From Symbiobacterium terraclitae (lineage in GTDB: Bacteria; Bacillota; Sulfobacillia; Symbiobacteriales; Symbiobacteriaceae): 53,875 nt of DNA. Under the pieces are notes generated by a model, which worked only from the letters and a program-made list of their open reading frames with translations, searched no databases and had not been told where the DNA came from. The position numbers and the translations under genes were made by a program. Below are positions 31,111-38,875 of this stretch, piece by piece; position 1 is the stretch's first letter; every line of letters begins with the position of its first letter. The stretch is from positions 1-53,875 of the forward strand of contig NZ_JAGGLG010000030.1 of the NCBI RefSeq assembly GCF_017874315.1, written 5' to 3'.

Positions 31111-31937
31111 CGCCCACCACCTGCCTTCGCAATCACGGCGTCGTATGCCTTGGTGTACTCGGGGCGCGGCCGGTGCCACAGCTCGCCGATGACGATCTTG
31201 CCGGCCAGCTCCTCCGCGGTCATCGCAGCGGCCTTGCTGACCGGCACCGACCGCTCCTGCATCAGCTTCATCATGCGGAAGGCGTCGCCCAACTTGTTCT
31301 TGCGGCCGAAGTAGGTGGGGCACTGCACCACGGCCTCGATGAAGGAGAAGCCGTCGTTCTGCAGGCCCTTGGCGATCAGCTTCTCCAGCAGCCGGGCGTG
31401 GTAGGTGGTCGCCCGGGCGACGTAGCTGGCGCCGGCGGCTTTCGTCAGCTCGCAGAGGTCGAACGGCGTGTCGATGTTGCCGTAGGGGGCTGTCGTGGCG
31501 TAGGCGTCGGTCGGCGTGAGCGGCGAGTACTGACCGCTGGTCATGCCGTAGATCGTGTTGTTGAAGCAGACACACGTGATGCCGATGTTGCGGCGGGCGG
31601 CGTGGATGAGGTGGTTGCCGCCGATGGCCGCGGCGTCGCCGTCGCCGGTGATGACGACGACGTTCAGGTCCGGGTTGGCGACCTTGATGCCCGTGGCGAA
31701 GGCCAGCGCCCGACCGTGGGTGGTGTGCAGCGTATCGAAGTCAAGGTAGCCGGAGGCCCGGGACGAGCAGCCGATGCCGCTGACGATCACGGTGTTGTCC
31801 TGGGAGAGCCCCGTGCTGTGAATCGCCCGGATCAGGGCCTGGAGCGCGATGCCGTGCCCGCAGCCGGGACACCAGATGTGCGGCAGCTTGGCCAGGCGCA
31901 GGTAGCGCTTGACGGGCACCTTCTCTGCTGCTGCCAC
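31107..31937 (-). CDS. korB: 2-oxoacid:ferredoxin oxidoreductase, beta (TPP) subunit
   Basis: The 276-residue thiamine-diphosphate subunit. WCPGCGHG holds Cys of the proximal cluster region, GIGCSSRASGYLDFDTLHTTHGRA is family specific (seen in parts), and VVVITGDGDAAAIGGNHLIHAARRN contains the GDG...N TPP/Mg motif, with NNTIYGMTSGQYSPLTP after it. It decarboxylates 2-oxoglutarate (or a related 2-oxoacid) to succinyl-CoA with KorA. The GTG start at 31937 follows the korA stop by one base. Confidence 0.93.
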   Translation of the reverse strand: MAAAEKVPVKRYLRLAKLPHIWCPGCGHGIALQALIRAIHSTGLSQDNTVIVSGIGCSSRASGYLDFDTLHTTHGRALAFATGIKVANPDLNVVVITGDGDAAAIGGNHLIHAARRNIGITCVCFNNTIYGMTSGQYSPLTPTDAYATTAPYGNIDTPFDLCELTKAAGASYVARATTYHARLLEKLIAKGLQNDGFSFIEAVVQCPTYFGRKNKLGDAFRMMKLMQERSVPVSKAAAMTAEELAGKIVIGELWHRPRPEYTKAYDAVIAKAGGGR

Positions 31938-31938
31938 C

Positions 31939-33090
31939 TCAGAACACCTCCTCGATCGCGGCGAGGATCTCGCCCGGGGTGAGCGGCTCGCCGGAGACCT
32001 TGTTCACGCGCACGACCTTCGTGCCGGCGCCGGCCACCCGCTCCACCTCGCGGGCCATCTGCCCGAGGTTGAGTTCGGGCACCACCACGGCCCGCCTGCC
32101 CTGTAGCGCGGCCCGCACCCGCTCGTCGTGAAACGGCCAGAGGGTGATCGGCCGGTAGAGGCCCACCTTCAGGCCCTTCGCGCGCGCCTCGCGCACCGCC
32201 CGGCGCGCCGCCCGCGCCGTGCCGCCGTAGGCGAAGACCGCGACGTCGGCGTCTGCGAGGTCCCGCTCCTCGGCCTCGTAGATCTCGTCGATGTGATCGG
32301 TGACCTTGGTGGTGAGGCGGCGCACGGCCTGCTCCACCACCTTCGGGTTGCTCGTGGGGGAGCCGTCCTCGCCGTGGATAAGGCCCGTCACGTGGAAGCG
32401 GTAGCCCGTGCCGAAGTCGGGCACCACCGGCACGCCGTCGGGGCCGGGCCGGTAGGCCTTGTGCTCGCCGGGGGGCAGGGTGGGCCGCGCCCGGTCCACC
32501 ACGGTCAGCTCGGACGGGTCGGGGAGCTCCACGGACTCCCGCAGGTGACCGATGATCTCGTCGGCCAGCAGGATGACCGGCATGCGGAAGCGCTCGGCCA
32601 GGTTGAAGGCCCGCACCGCCAGGCGGTAGGCCTCGCCCACCGAGGCCGGGCAGAGGGCGATGGCGGCGTAGTCGCCGTGGGAACCGTAGCGCGCCTGCAT
32701 CACGTCGCCCTGGCTCGGCGAGGTGGGCAGGCCGGTGCTCGGCCCCTGGCGCTGCACGTTGACGACGACGCAGGGCACCTCGGCGGTGAGGGCGTAGCCC
32801 AGGTTCTCCTGCTTCAGCGAGAAGCCGGGGCCGGAGGTGGCGGTCATGGCCTTGCGGCCCGCCAGCGAGGCGCCCACCACCGCGGCCATGGAGGCGATCT
32901 CGTCCTCCATCTGCACGAACCGGCCGCCGTCCCGGGGCAGCTTCTCGCTGGCCAGCTCTGCGATCTCCGTCGACGGCGTGATCGGGTAGCCGGCGTAGAA
33001 GCGCATCCCGGCGGCGATCGCGCCCTCGACGATGGCCTCGTTGCCCTGCATCAGGACCTTCCTGCGGGCGGGTAGGGCCAGGCTAGGCAT
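31939..33090 (-). CDS. korA: 2-oxoacid:ferredoxin oxidoreductase, alpha subunit
   Basis: The 383-residue alpha subunit with the pyruvate-ferredoxin-oxidoreductase domain: GNEAIVEGAIAAGMRFYAGYPITPSTEI (in blocks GNEAIVEGA and YPITPSTE), MEDEIASMAAVVGAS, ATSGPGFSLKQENLGYA and QRQGPSTGLPT. The domain order and the YPITPST motif favour the KorA/2-oxoglutarate group over pyruvate oxidoreductases. Its ATG at 33090 overlaps korD by eight bases. Confidence 0.93.
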   Translation of the reverse strand: MPSLALPARRKVLMQGNEAIVEGAIAAGMRFYAGYPITPSTEIAELASEKLPRDGGRFVQMEDEIASMAAVVGASLAGRKAMTATSGPGFSLKQENLGYALTAEVPCVVVNVQRQGPSTGLPTSPSQGDVMQARYGSHGDYAAIALCPASVGEAYRLAVRAFNLAERFRMPVILLADEIIGHLRESVELPDPSELTVVDRARPTLPPGEHKAYRPGPDGVPVVPDFGTGYRFHVTGLIHGEDGSPTSNPKVVEQAVRRLTTKVTDHIDEIYEAEERDLADADVAVFAYGGTARAARRAVREARAKGLKVGLYRPITLWPFHDERVRAALQGRRAVVVPELNLGQMAREVERVAGAGTKVVRVNKVSGEPLTPGEILAAIEEVF

Positions 33091-33310
33091 GCGCGCCCAC
33101 CTCCTCCAGCTCGGAAACCTCGATGGCGAAATCGGGGCAGTAAATCTCGCAGTTGCCGCACCCAGTACACTGGTCTGCCGCCTCCACGACCACCTTCAGG
33201 CGGTCGCCCAGCCGCAGCACCTGCTTGGGGCAGATCTGGACGCAGATCTCGCAGCCCTTGCAGTAAGCGGGGTTCACCGCGATCGTGAAACGTCTCGGCG
33301 CTCTGGCCAT
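33083..33310 (-). CDS. korD: Ferredoxin-like delta subunit of 2-oxoacid oxidoreductase
   Basis: A 75-residue 2[4Fe-4S] protein with CKGCEICVQICP and CTGCGNCEIYCP, each a full C-x2-C-x2-C-x3-C set. It is the first gene of korDABC and carries electrons from the TPP subunit to external ferredoxin. The ATG at 33310 has GGAGGGG upstream. In a fermentative or microaerobic Firmicute this complex supplies reduced ferredoxin or runs reductive carboxylation. Confidence 0.93.
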   Translation of the reverse strand: MARAPRRFTIAVNPAYCKGCEICVQICPKQVLRLGDRLKVVVEAADQCTGCGNCEIYCPDFAIEVSELEEVGAHA

Positions 33311-33514
33311 CGGTTCCCCTCCAATCGGTGTTCTGGTCCTATCGTAATAAATCTCGTTCTGAATGTGGTGCCTATAAAGTAATTGAGCAGTAGGGTCGGA
33401 CGATGGCACCTTTGGCTCACACCCCGAAAAAGCCGCGCCCGGCAGGGGAGCCCGCCGGGCAGGGAGTATATCGGCTCCAGGATCCACACTGACGCGTGAA
33501 AGGAGGCCGGGAAG

Positions 33515-33718
33515 ATGCCGTACGTGAACATCAAGATCACCCGGGAGGGGGCGACGGCCGAGCAGAAGCAGGAGCTGATCCGGGGCGTAACCCGCCTGCT
33601 GCAGGACGTGCTCGGCAAGAACCCGCAGACGACCTTCGTGATCATCGAGGAGGTCGACACCGACAACTGGGGCATCGCCGGGGAGACGGTCACCGAGCGG
33701 CGCAGACAGGGGAAGTGA
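33515..33718 (+). CDS. 4-oxalocrotonate tautomerase family protein
   Basis: A 67-residue beta-alpha-beta protein, the usual length. After Met removal the N-terminal Pro (MPYVNIKITREG) is the catalytic base of the family; TFVIIEEVDTDNWGIAGE holds the conserved W/G region. Members tautomerise unsaturated 2-oxo acids, but many Firmicute paralogues have unknown substrates, and no aromatic meta-cleavage genes are nearby. AAAGGAGG lies ten bases before the ATG. Confidence 0.9.
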   Translation: MPYVNIKITREGATAEQKQELIRGVTRLLQDVLGKNPQTTFVIIEEVDTDNWGIAGETVTERRRQGK

Positions 33719-33958
33719 CAGCCCGCCCAGGAGCCCCTCTCGCCGCATTGGCTCTCTTCGCCTCTACTGTTGATGCCCCCGGGCGTCCTCCCCAGCCGAC
33801 TTGCAACGGTTGAGCTGACCAGCGCCGGCGGGCGTCATCCAACCTTCCGCAAACCCTTTGGCCTCCATGCCGCGGAAAACCGTCGCTGGTCCGCCCGCAC
33901 AATCCCGCCCGCGCTTGGGCACACTGTTGCAGGAGAACACCGTGTGGAGGTCAGCGCC

Positions 33959-34246
33959 ATGCAGCACGAAGACCTGAAGGCCGCCTGCAACTACATCTCG
34001 TCGGAACTGAGCCGCATCGAGACCGTGGCCGGCACCCTCGCGATGATCGAGCGGGAGCACTACAACACCCTGAACCGGTTTGACCACCGCGAGCTGCTGG
34101 ACGTGGCCGTGGAGGAGCAGAGCGCCGCCCGCCAGCTGGGCATGGTCAAACAGGTCTGCGGCGAGCTGGTCCAGAAGATGGCCGAGATCCAGAAGGCCAT
34201 CGAGCAGCAGCCGCAGGGAGGGGCGGGGCATGCTGAGGCTCATTGA
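33959..34246 (+). CDS. Small helical hypothetical protein upstream of the GltB-like gene
   Basis: A 95-residue, charged, all-helical protein (MQHEDLKAACNYISSEL, then IETVAGTLAMIEREHYNTLNRF in parts, then LVQKMAEIQKAIEQQ) with coiled-coil spacing and no recognised domain. GGAGG lies eight bases before the ATG at 33959. Its 3' end overlaps the GltB-like start by 17 bp, so the two are translationally coupled and probably work together. The 240 bp upstream (33719-33958) hold no other gene. Confidence 0.6.
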   Translation: MQHEDLKAACNYISSELSRIETVAGTLAMIEREHYNTLNRFDHRELLDVAVEEQSAARQLGMVKQVCGELVQKMAEIQKAIEQQPQGGAGHAEAH

Positions 34247-35675
34247 GAACTGGATCCGCTCGGCCGTCAACGAGACGGTGGACAAGGCGATCACCCGGAT
34301 GGTGCGCGACCAGTACCCCGAGTCGCTCGCCGAGATGGTCGCCGCCACCCGCAAGGTCGGCGGGGTCAACGTCCTGGAGATCGCGATGCGGGCTGCCCAG
34401 GGTGCGCCCGTGGCGCGCCCGCTGGGCAGCCCCCTCCACTTCTCCCCCTGGGAGAAGCTGCTGTTCAACCCCGTCCACCTCTGCCGTTTCCCGACGCCCG
34501 AGAACGTGCCGATCGCCACGGCGGTCACCATCGGGCGGCGGGCCCGCAGGCCGCTCACGGTGGCGATTCCCGTCATGATCGCCGGCATGTCGTTCGGCGG
34601 CGCCCTCTCCAAGCGGGCCAAGATCGCCCTGGCGAGGGCGGCCACGGCCGTGGGCACCGCGACCAACACCGGCGAGGCGGGCCTCCTGGAGGAGGAGCGG
34701 GCCGCCGCCCGGCTGCTGATCGGCCAGTTCAACCGGGGCGGCTGGCTCAATGACCCCGAGAAGTACCGGCGGCTGGACGCCATCGAGATCCAGCTGGGGC
34801 AGGGCGCCCAGGGCTCCACCGCCCAGCGGACCCGGGCCAGGAACATCGGCCCGGACTACCGGGAGGCCTTCGGCCTGGCCGAGGGGCAGGACGCCGTCAT
34901 CCACTCCCGGCTGCCCGGCGTGGACTCGCCGGAGGCCTTCGTCCAGCTGGTGCGAAGGCTGCGGGCCGAGACGGGCGTGCCCGTGGGGGTGAAACTGGCC
35001 GCGACCCACCACCTGGAGCGGGAGCTGGCGGTGGCGCTGGAGGCCGGGGTCGACTTCGTCACCGTGGACGGGGCCGAGGGCGGTACCCACGGCGGGGCGC
35101 CCACGCTGCAGGACGACGTCGGGCTGCCGACGCTCTACGCCGTCGCCCGGGCGCGCGACTACCTGGCGCGCCAGATGGCCACCGGCGACGTGAGCCTCAT
35201 CGCCGCCGGCGGCCTGATCACCCCCGGGCAGATGCTGAAGGCGATGGCGCTGGGGGCCGACGCCGTCTACATCGGGACCGCCGCGGTGATGGCCATGATC
35301 GGCGACCAGGCCGTGGAAGCCGTGCCCTTCGAGCCGCCCACGAGCCTGGTGGTCTACACGGGCAAGATGACGGACAAGTTGGACGTGGACCGCGCCGCAC
35401 GCAACCTGCAGCGGTTCCTGAACGCCTGCGTCACCGAGATGGAGCAGGTGGCCGTGACCCTAGGGCGCACCGCGCTCTCGGACATCAGCCGGTCGGACCT
35501 CTGCGCCCTCGACCCCGTCGTGGCCCGTGCCACCGGGGTGCAACTGGGGCTCGTGGCGCCGGAGGAGCAGCACCGGCTCTTCCCGGAGCTCTTCGCCGAC
35601 CTGCCGCGGCCGCACCTCCCGCCGCTGCACGGGCCGCCCGCGGAGGGACCCGTCCCTCTCCAGCCGGTGCACTGA
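34230..35675 (+). CDS. FMN-binding glutamate-synthase-family protein
   Basis: A 481-residue (beta/alpha)8 protein related to the central FMN/Fe-S domain of glutamate synthase. Signatures: IAGMSFGGALSKRAKIALARAA, TNTGEAGLLEEE, IEIQLGQGAQGS, VTVDGAEGGTHGGAP, LIAAGGLITPGQMLKAMALGADAVYIG (in blocks). There is no N-terminal amidotransferase domain, and the GltB 3Fe-4S Cys triplet is not evident, so it is not a full glutamate synthase. Similar stand-alone proteins are common in Firmicutes, and their reaction is unsettled. The start overlaps the preceding small gene. Confidence 0.82.
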   Translation: MLRLIENWIRSAVNETVDKAITRMVRDQYPESLAEMVAATRKVGGVNVLEIAMRAAQGAPVARPLGSPLHFSPWEKLLFNPVHLCRFPTPENVPIATAVTIGRRARRPLTVAIPVMIAGMSFGGALSKRAKIALARAATAVGTATNTGEAGLLEEERAAARLLIGQFNRGGWLNDPEKYRRLDAIEIQLGQGAQGSTAQRTRARNIGPDYREAFGLAEGQDAVIHSRLPGVDSPEAFVQLVRRLRAETGVPVGVKLAATHHLERELAVALEAGVDFVTVDGAEGGTHGGAPTLQDDVGLPTLYAVARARDYLARQMATGDVSLIAAGGLITPGQMLKAMALGADAVYIGTAAVMAMIGDQAVEAVPFEPPTSLVVYTGKMTDKLDVDRAARNLQRFLNACVTEMEQVAVTLGRTALSDISRSDLCALDPVVARATGVQLGLVAPEEQHRLFPELFADLPRPHLPPLHGPPAEGPVPLQPVH

Positions 35676-35685
35676 GGCGGATGCG

Positions 35686-36906
35686 TCACCGCCAGCTGCG
35701 CGCTGCCCAGATGCCGCCGATGGCCGCCGGGAACGCCGCCGCAAAGGCCACGAGGTAGAGCGGCCAGCTCGTCCCGCGGACCGCCTCGGCCAGGAACCCG
35801 TGCGCCGCCAGCGCGGCCACCATCGCCACGGAGCCGGCTGCGAAGAGGCGGAACGCCCACGGGCTGGCCGCCCCCCGCACCACGGTCAGGGCGCCCAGGA
35901 GGCCGCTGGAGGAGAGCAGGAGCAGCTTCAGGTGCAGGAAACCGATGACCAGGCTGCGGTTCAGCCCCATGGCAGAGAAGGCGGGCAGCAGCGGCAGGAA
36001 CTCCAGCAGCGCCTTGGCGGCGAGGCTGAGGCCGGCCAGGTACCACCAGGGGCGTGCGGCCTCCGGGAGCCACCGCCGCCGGGCCAGCGCCAGGAACCAG
36101 AACTGCACTGCGCCGAAGAGCGCTCCCGCCAGCACGCTCAGCCAGGCCAGGGGGCCCTCCAGCCCCCGGGGGATCAGCATGCGCAGCGCGGCGGGCGCCA
36201 TCAGCAGCAGGGCCGCCAGCGCGATCCGACGGACGGCCGGCCGCTCCTCGGACGCCCCGGCGGACATGGCCAGGACCACGCCCATCAGGCCGACCTCCAC
36301 CCAGCCGTCGCCGTAGAGCTCGAGGAACAGGTAGACGCCGGCCTGGTAGAGCAGGGGGAAGGCGGAGTCGAGAATGGCCTCGGAGATGATCACCAGCGTC
36401 GTCCCCGATATGGAGAGCAGCAGCATGAGAACGGCCGCCCCGATGAGCCAGAGGGCCGGGGGCCAGGTGCGCAGCGGCATCTGCCGGACCTCCCGCCAGA
36501 AAGCCACGGCGAACAGCACCCAGAGCACCTCGTTGAGCGCGGAGAAGGCGATGGAAGGGCCGCCGTAGCCCCACCAGGCGAACGTCACCAGGGCGCCGCC
36601 CACCGCCCAGGGCGCCAGGCGCTCCAGCCAGGCCAGCGGGCGGGAGTCCGCGACGGGCCGGCCGGTGAAGCCGGGGAGCAGGTGCAGGATCAGCCCCATC
36701 AGCCCGAGTCCTGCCCAGCCGAAGTAGGCGGTGTGGCTGTGAGCGTGGATCAGGTTTCCCCAGTAGAACCGGCCTGGCGTGTAGAGCCACACGAAAGCCG
36801 AGCGCAGCAGCACCCCCAACGGCAGGACCACGGCGAGCCAGCGGGTGGAGGCGCGCATCAGGGTATCGGCCGTTCGCAGTGCCATCAACCTCCGTGACGG
36901 AATCAT
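35686..36906 (-). CDS. Multi-pass membrane protein, haem-copper-oxidase-subunit-I-like
   Basis: A 406-residue protein with about 11-12 predicted membrane helices. NLIHAHSHTAYFGWAGLGLMG in the first helices resembles the HxHxH-containing helix of orphan COX1-like/NnrS-like proteins that may bind haem; no full haem-copper ligand set is visible. No cytochrome c or subunit II gene is nearby. The start may be the ATG at 36906 or a downstream ATG at 36885 (MALRTADTLM). An 11-bp direct repeat spans the first ATG, favouring the later one. Confidence 0.6.
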   Translation of the reverse strand: MIPSRRLMALRTADTLMRASTRWLAVVLPLGVLLRSAFVWLYTPGRFYWGNLIHAHSHTAYFGWAGLGLMGLILHLLPGFTGRPVADSRPLAWLERLAPWAVGGALVTFAWWGYGGPSIAFSALNEVLWVLFAVAFWREVRQMPLRTWPPALWLIGAAVLMLLLSISGTTLVIISEAILDSAFPLLYQAGVYLFLELYGDGWVEVGLMGVVLAMSAGASEERPAVRRIALAALLLMAPAALRMLIPRGLEGPLAWLSVLAGALFGAVQFWFLALARRRWLPEAARPWWYLAGLSLAAKALLEFLPLLPAFSAMGLNRSLVIGFLHLKLLLLSSSGLLGALTVVRGAASPWAFRLFAAGSVAMVAALAAHGFLAEAVRGTSWPLYLVAFAAAFPAAIGGIWAARSWR

Positions 36907-36926
36907 ATCACCTCTGAATCATATCA
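36900..36926. repeat. 11-bp direct repeat at the membrane-protein start
   Basis: GAATCATATCA occurs at 36900-36910 and 36916-36926, 16 bp apart, an AT-rich island in GC-rich DNA. If translation begins at 36885, it is a likely regulator site or promoter element. Confidence 0.5.
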
Positions 36927-36987
36927 TACCCAGACGGCTGCCGCACGACCGGTGACCCCTGTCACACCGGGTGCGCGCACGCAGGAA

Positions 36988-37014
36988 GGCCCCCACCCGC
37001 CCGGGGTGGGGGCC
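36988..37014 (-). terminator. Terminator of the 141-residue membrane-protein gene
   Basis: GGCCCCCACCC / GGGTGGGGGCC stem, followed on the minus strand by TTCCT; it starts seven bases after the stop codon. Confidence 0.6.
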
Positions 37015-37020
37015 CTGTCG

Positions 37021-37446
37021 TCACTTGGAAAGCAGCCGGTTCCGCCTGGGCTCGGCGAGGAGCCCCCACGCCCGCAGGGACTCGACGATGCCGTGGACCT
37101 GGATCAGCGGCATCACCATCGCGCTGGCGAAGAAGGCGGTCCTGTAGGGCGACGGATCCGAGTACAAGGCGGTGACCAGGTAGTCGAGACCCAGGTGGCC
37201 GATCAGCGTCAGGGCCGCGACGCCCAGGTAGGAAAGGAGAAAGAGCGCCGCGCCCAGCCGGCGCATGCCCGAGAGCAGGGCCAGCAGGGCGGACATGGGA
37301 ACCACCAGCGCCATGAGGGCCAGCGCTCCCTCGTAAAGGGCGCCGGGCCGGCCCGACAGGCCGACGGTGCTCATCACGTGCACCGCGGCGGCGGCCACGT
37401 GGAGCAGCAGCGCCGGCAGCAGGTCGCGCACCGTCTTCCAGCCCAT
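37021..37446 (-). CDS. Four-helix membrane protein of unknown function
   Basis: A 141-residue protein with four hydrophobic segments (LLPALLLHVAAAAVHVM, ALALMALVVPMSALLALL, AALFLLSYLGVAALTLIG and TAFFASAMVMPLIQVHGI) and a short basic tail. No family is recognised. The ATG at 37446 has GGAGGTGG seven bases upstream. It lies between two genes of opposite context and seems monocistronic. Confidence 0.65.
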   Translation of the reverse strand: MGWKTVRDLLPALLLHVAAAAVHVMSTVGLSGRPGALYEGALALMALVVPMSALLALLSGMRRLGAALFLLSYLGVAALTLIGHLGLDYLVTALYSDPSPYRTAFFASAMVMPLIQVHGIVESLRAWGLLAEPRRNRLLSK

Positions 37447-37572
37447 CCCGCAGCCACCTCCCGGCCCGCCGGCCACCTCTTCTCCGCGTCAGTATACCAG
37501 CGGCCGTGCGCCCGTCCCATCGGTACGGCTGCGGATTCGATCCGGGACGCATTCGAGCACGGACCCTAAGCC

Positions 37573-37610
37573 ATATAAAGTAGCGGCCGCCCCGCTGCGG
37601 GGCGACCGCT
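37573..37610 (-). terminator. Terminator of the thioredoxin-like gene
   Basis: On the minus strand AGCGGTCGCCCC-GCAGC-GGGGCGGCCGCT (one G-T-type mismatch) is followed by ACTTTAT. Confidence 0.7.
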
Positions 37611-37624
37611 CCAATCCAATGTCA

Positions 37625-38071
37625 TCACGCGAACAGCTGCTCCAGCTTGGGTCCGAGATTCTGCAGCCCCTTGTCGCCCGCCGCCCGGAAGAAGAGGTTC
37701 CCCTGGGCGTCGAAGAGGAAGAAGGCGGGGACGAACTGGTTCTGGAACGCCTGCGCCAGTCTGTGCTGGTGGTCGAGGAGGACGGGCTGGGTGATCCCGT
37801 ACTGCGCCATGTCGCGCTCGACCTTGGCGGTGTCCAGGTCGCCCTCCTCCTTGGGCATGTGGATGGCGACCACCTTCAGCCCCTTCGGCTGGTACTCATC
37901 GCGGAACCGCGACACCTGGTCCATCACCTCGTGGCAGATGTGGCAGGAGACGGACCAGAAGTGGACGAGGACGGGGCTGCCCTTCAGCTGGGCAGGGTCG
38001 AACCCCTCGGCGTTGTACCGCCCGGTCTCCCCCTCCAGGGGGGGCATCGGGCTGCCCAGGCGCATGGGCAT
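37625..38071 (-). CDS. TlpA/ResA-like thioredoxin-fold protein
   Basis: A 148-residue peroxiredoxin/TlpA-like protein without signal peptide. The redox pair is C43-C46 in WSVSCHICHEV; VPAFFLFDAQGNLFFRAAG contains the cis-Pro. It lacks an export signal, so it is likely cytosolic. It lies 19 bases after the 2-Cys peroxiredoxin gene on the same strand, with GGAGG eight bases before its ATG. Thus it probably shares the transcript and may reduce the peroxiredoxin. Confidence 0.85.
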   Translation of the reverse strand: MPMRLGSPMPPLEGETGRYNAEGFDPAQLKGSPVLVHFWSVSCHICHEVMDQVSRFRDEYQPKGLKVVAIHMPKEEGDLDTAKVERDMAQYGITQPVLLDHQHRLAQAFQNQFVPAFFLFDAQGNLFFRAAGDKGLQNLGPKLEQLFA

Positions 38072-38090
38072 GCCGCAGACCTCCTCCCGA

Positions 38091-38630
38091 TCAGGCGTTC
38101 AGCAGGGCGTCGCCGGGCTTCCAGTTGGCGGCGCAGAGGCCACCGGCCTGCAGGGCCTCCAGCACGCGCAGGACCTCGTCGACGTTGCGGCCAATGTTGT
38201 TGTCGTGGACCACCTGGTAGCGGATGATCCCGTCGGGGTCGATGATGAAGAGGCCGCGCAGGGCGATGCCCTCCTCCTCGATCAGGACCTCGTAGGCCTT
38301 CGAGACCTCCTTGGTGATGTCGGAGGCCAGCGGGTAGTTGACGGGGCCGAGGCCGCCCTGCTCCCTGGGGGTCCGGATCCAGGCCCGGTGCGAGTAGATC
38401 GAGTCGACCGAGACGCCGAGGATCTCGCAGTTGGCGTCCCTGAACTCCTGGACCCGGTCATTGAAGGCGGTGATCTCGGTGGGACACACGAAGGTGAAGT
38501 CCAGCGGGTAGAAGAAGAGGACCAGCCACTTGCCGCGGTAGTCGGAGAGGCTGACGGTCTCGCTCAGGGTCTCCAGGTTCTTGGTGGACGGCATGGTGAA
38601 GTCGGGGGCGGGCTTGCCTACCAGTCGCAT
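38091..38630 (-). CDS. 2-Cys peroxiredoxin (AhpC/TSA family)
   Basis: A 179-residue cytosolic peroxidase that reduces H2O2 and organic or peroxynitrite peroxides. The peroxidatic C49 lies in YPLDFTFVCPTE and the resolving C166 in GLCAANWKPG, so it is a typical 2-Cys enzyme. No AhpF gene is adjacent; the next gene encodes a thioredoxin-fold protein, a plausible reductant. AAGGAGG precedes the ATG. A PerR-like box lies about 30 bp upstream. Confidence 0.95.
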   Translation of the reverse strand: MRLVGKPAPDFTMPSTKNLETLSETVSLSDYRGKWLVLFFYPLDFTFVCPTEITAFNDRVQEFRDANCEILGVSVDSIYSHRAWIRTPREQGGLGPVNYPLASDITKEVSKAYEVLIEEEGIALRGLFIIDPDGIIRYQVVHDNNIGRNVDEVLRVLEALQAGGLCAANWKPGDALLNA

Positions 38631-38656
38631 CTTGATGGTACCTCCTTGGCTGATGT

Positions 38657-38671
38657 TTAGAATCTCTCTAA
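38657..38671. promoter_or_regulatory. PerR-like box
   Basis: On the minus strand TTAGAGAGATTCTAA, a 15-bp palindrome agreeing at 10 of 14 positions with the PerR consensus TTATAATNATTATAA, 26 bp upstream of the peroxiredoxin ATG. Peroxide de-repression of the peroxiredoxin operon is likely. Confidence 0.6.
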
Positions 38672-38797
38672 GGAGCGTTCCTCTAGTACAGACGCATTGG
38701 ATGTGAATGGGTTACGGACGAAATGTTACGACATTAACTTGCCCCCACGGACCCCTGGCCGCCTGCCCGGGAGGTCCGATGAACGGGCACGGCTTCA

Positions 38798-38827
38798 GTA
38801 TCTCCCCTGTCGATCTTTGCCATACTG
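38798..38827 (+). promoter_or_regulatory. Sigma-F/G-like promoter of the patatin gene
   Basis: GTATC (38798-38802), an 18-bp spacer and CATACTG (38821-38827); the same spacing and a one-base variant of the -10 before the SASP gene. Sigma-A could also use CATACT as a -10. Confidence 0.4.
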
Positions 38828-38875
38828 GGCGCGGGCAGTTCCGCTCCACCCAGCCGCTGAAAGGAGGCATCCGCA

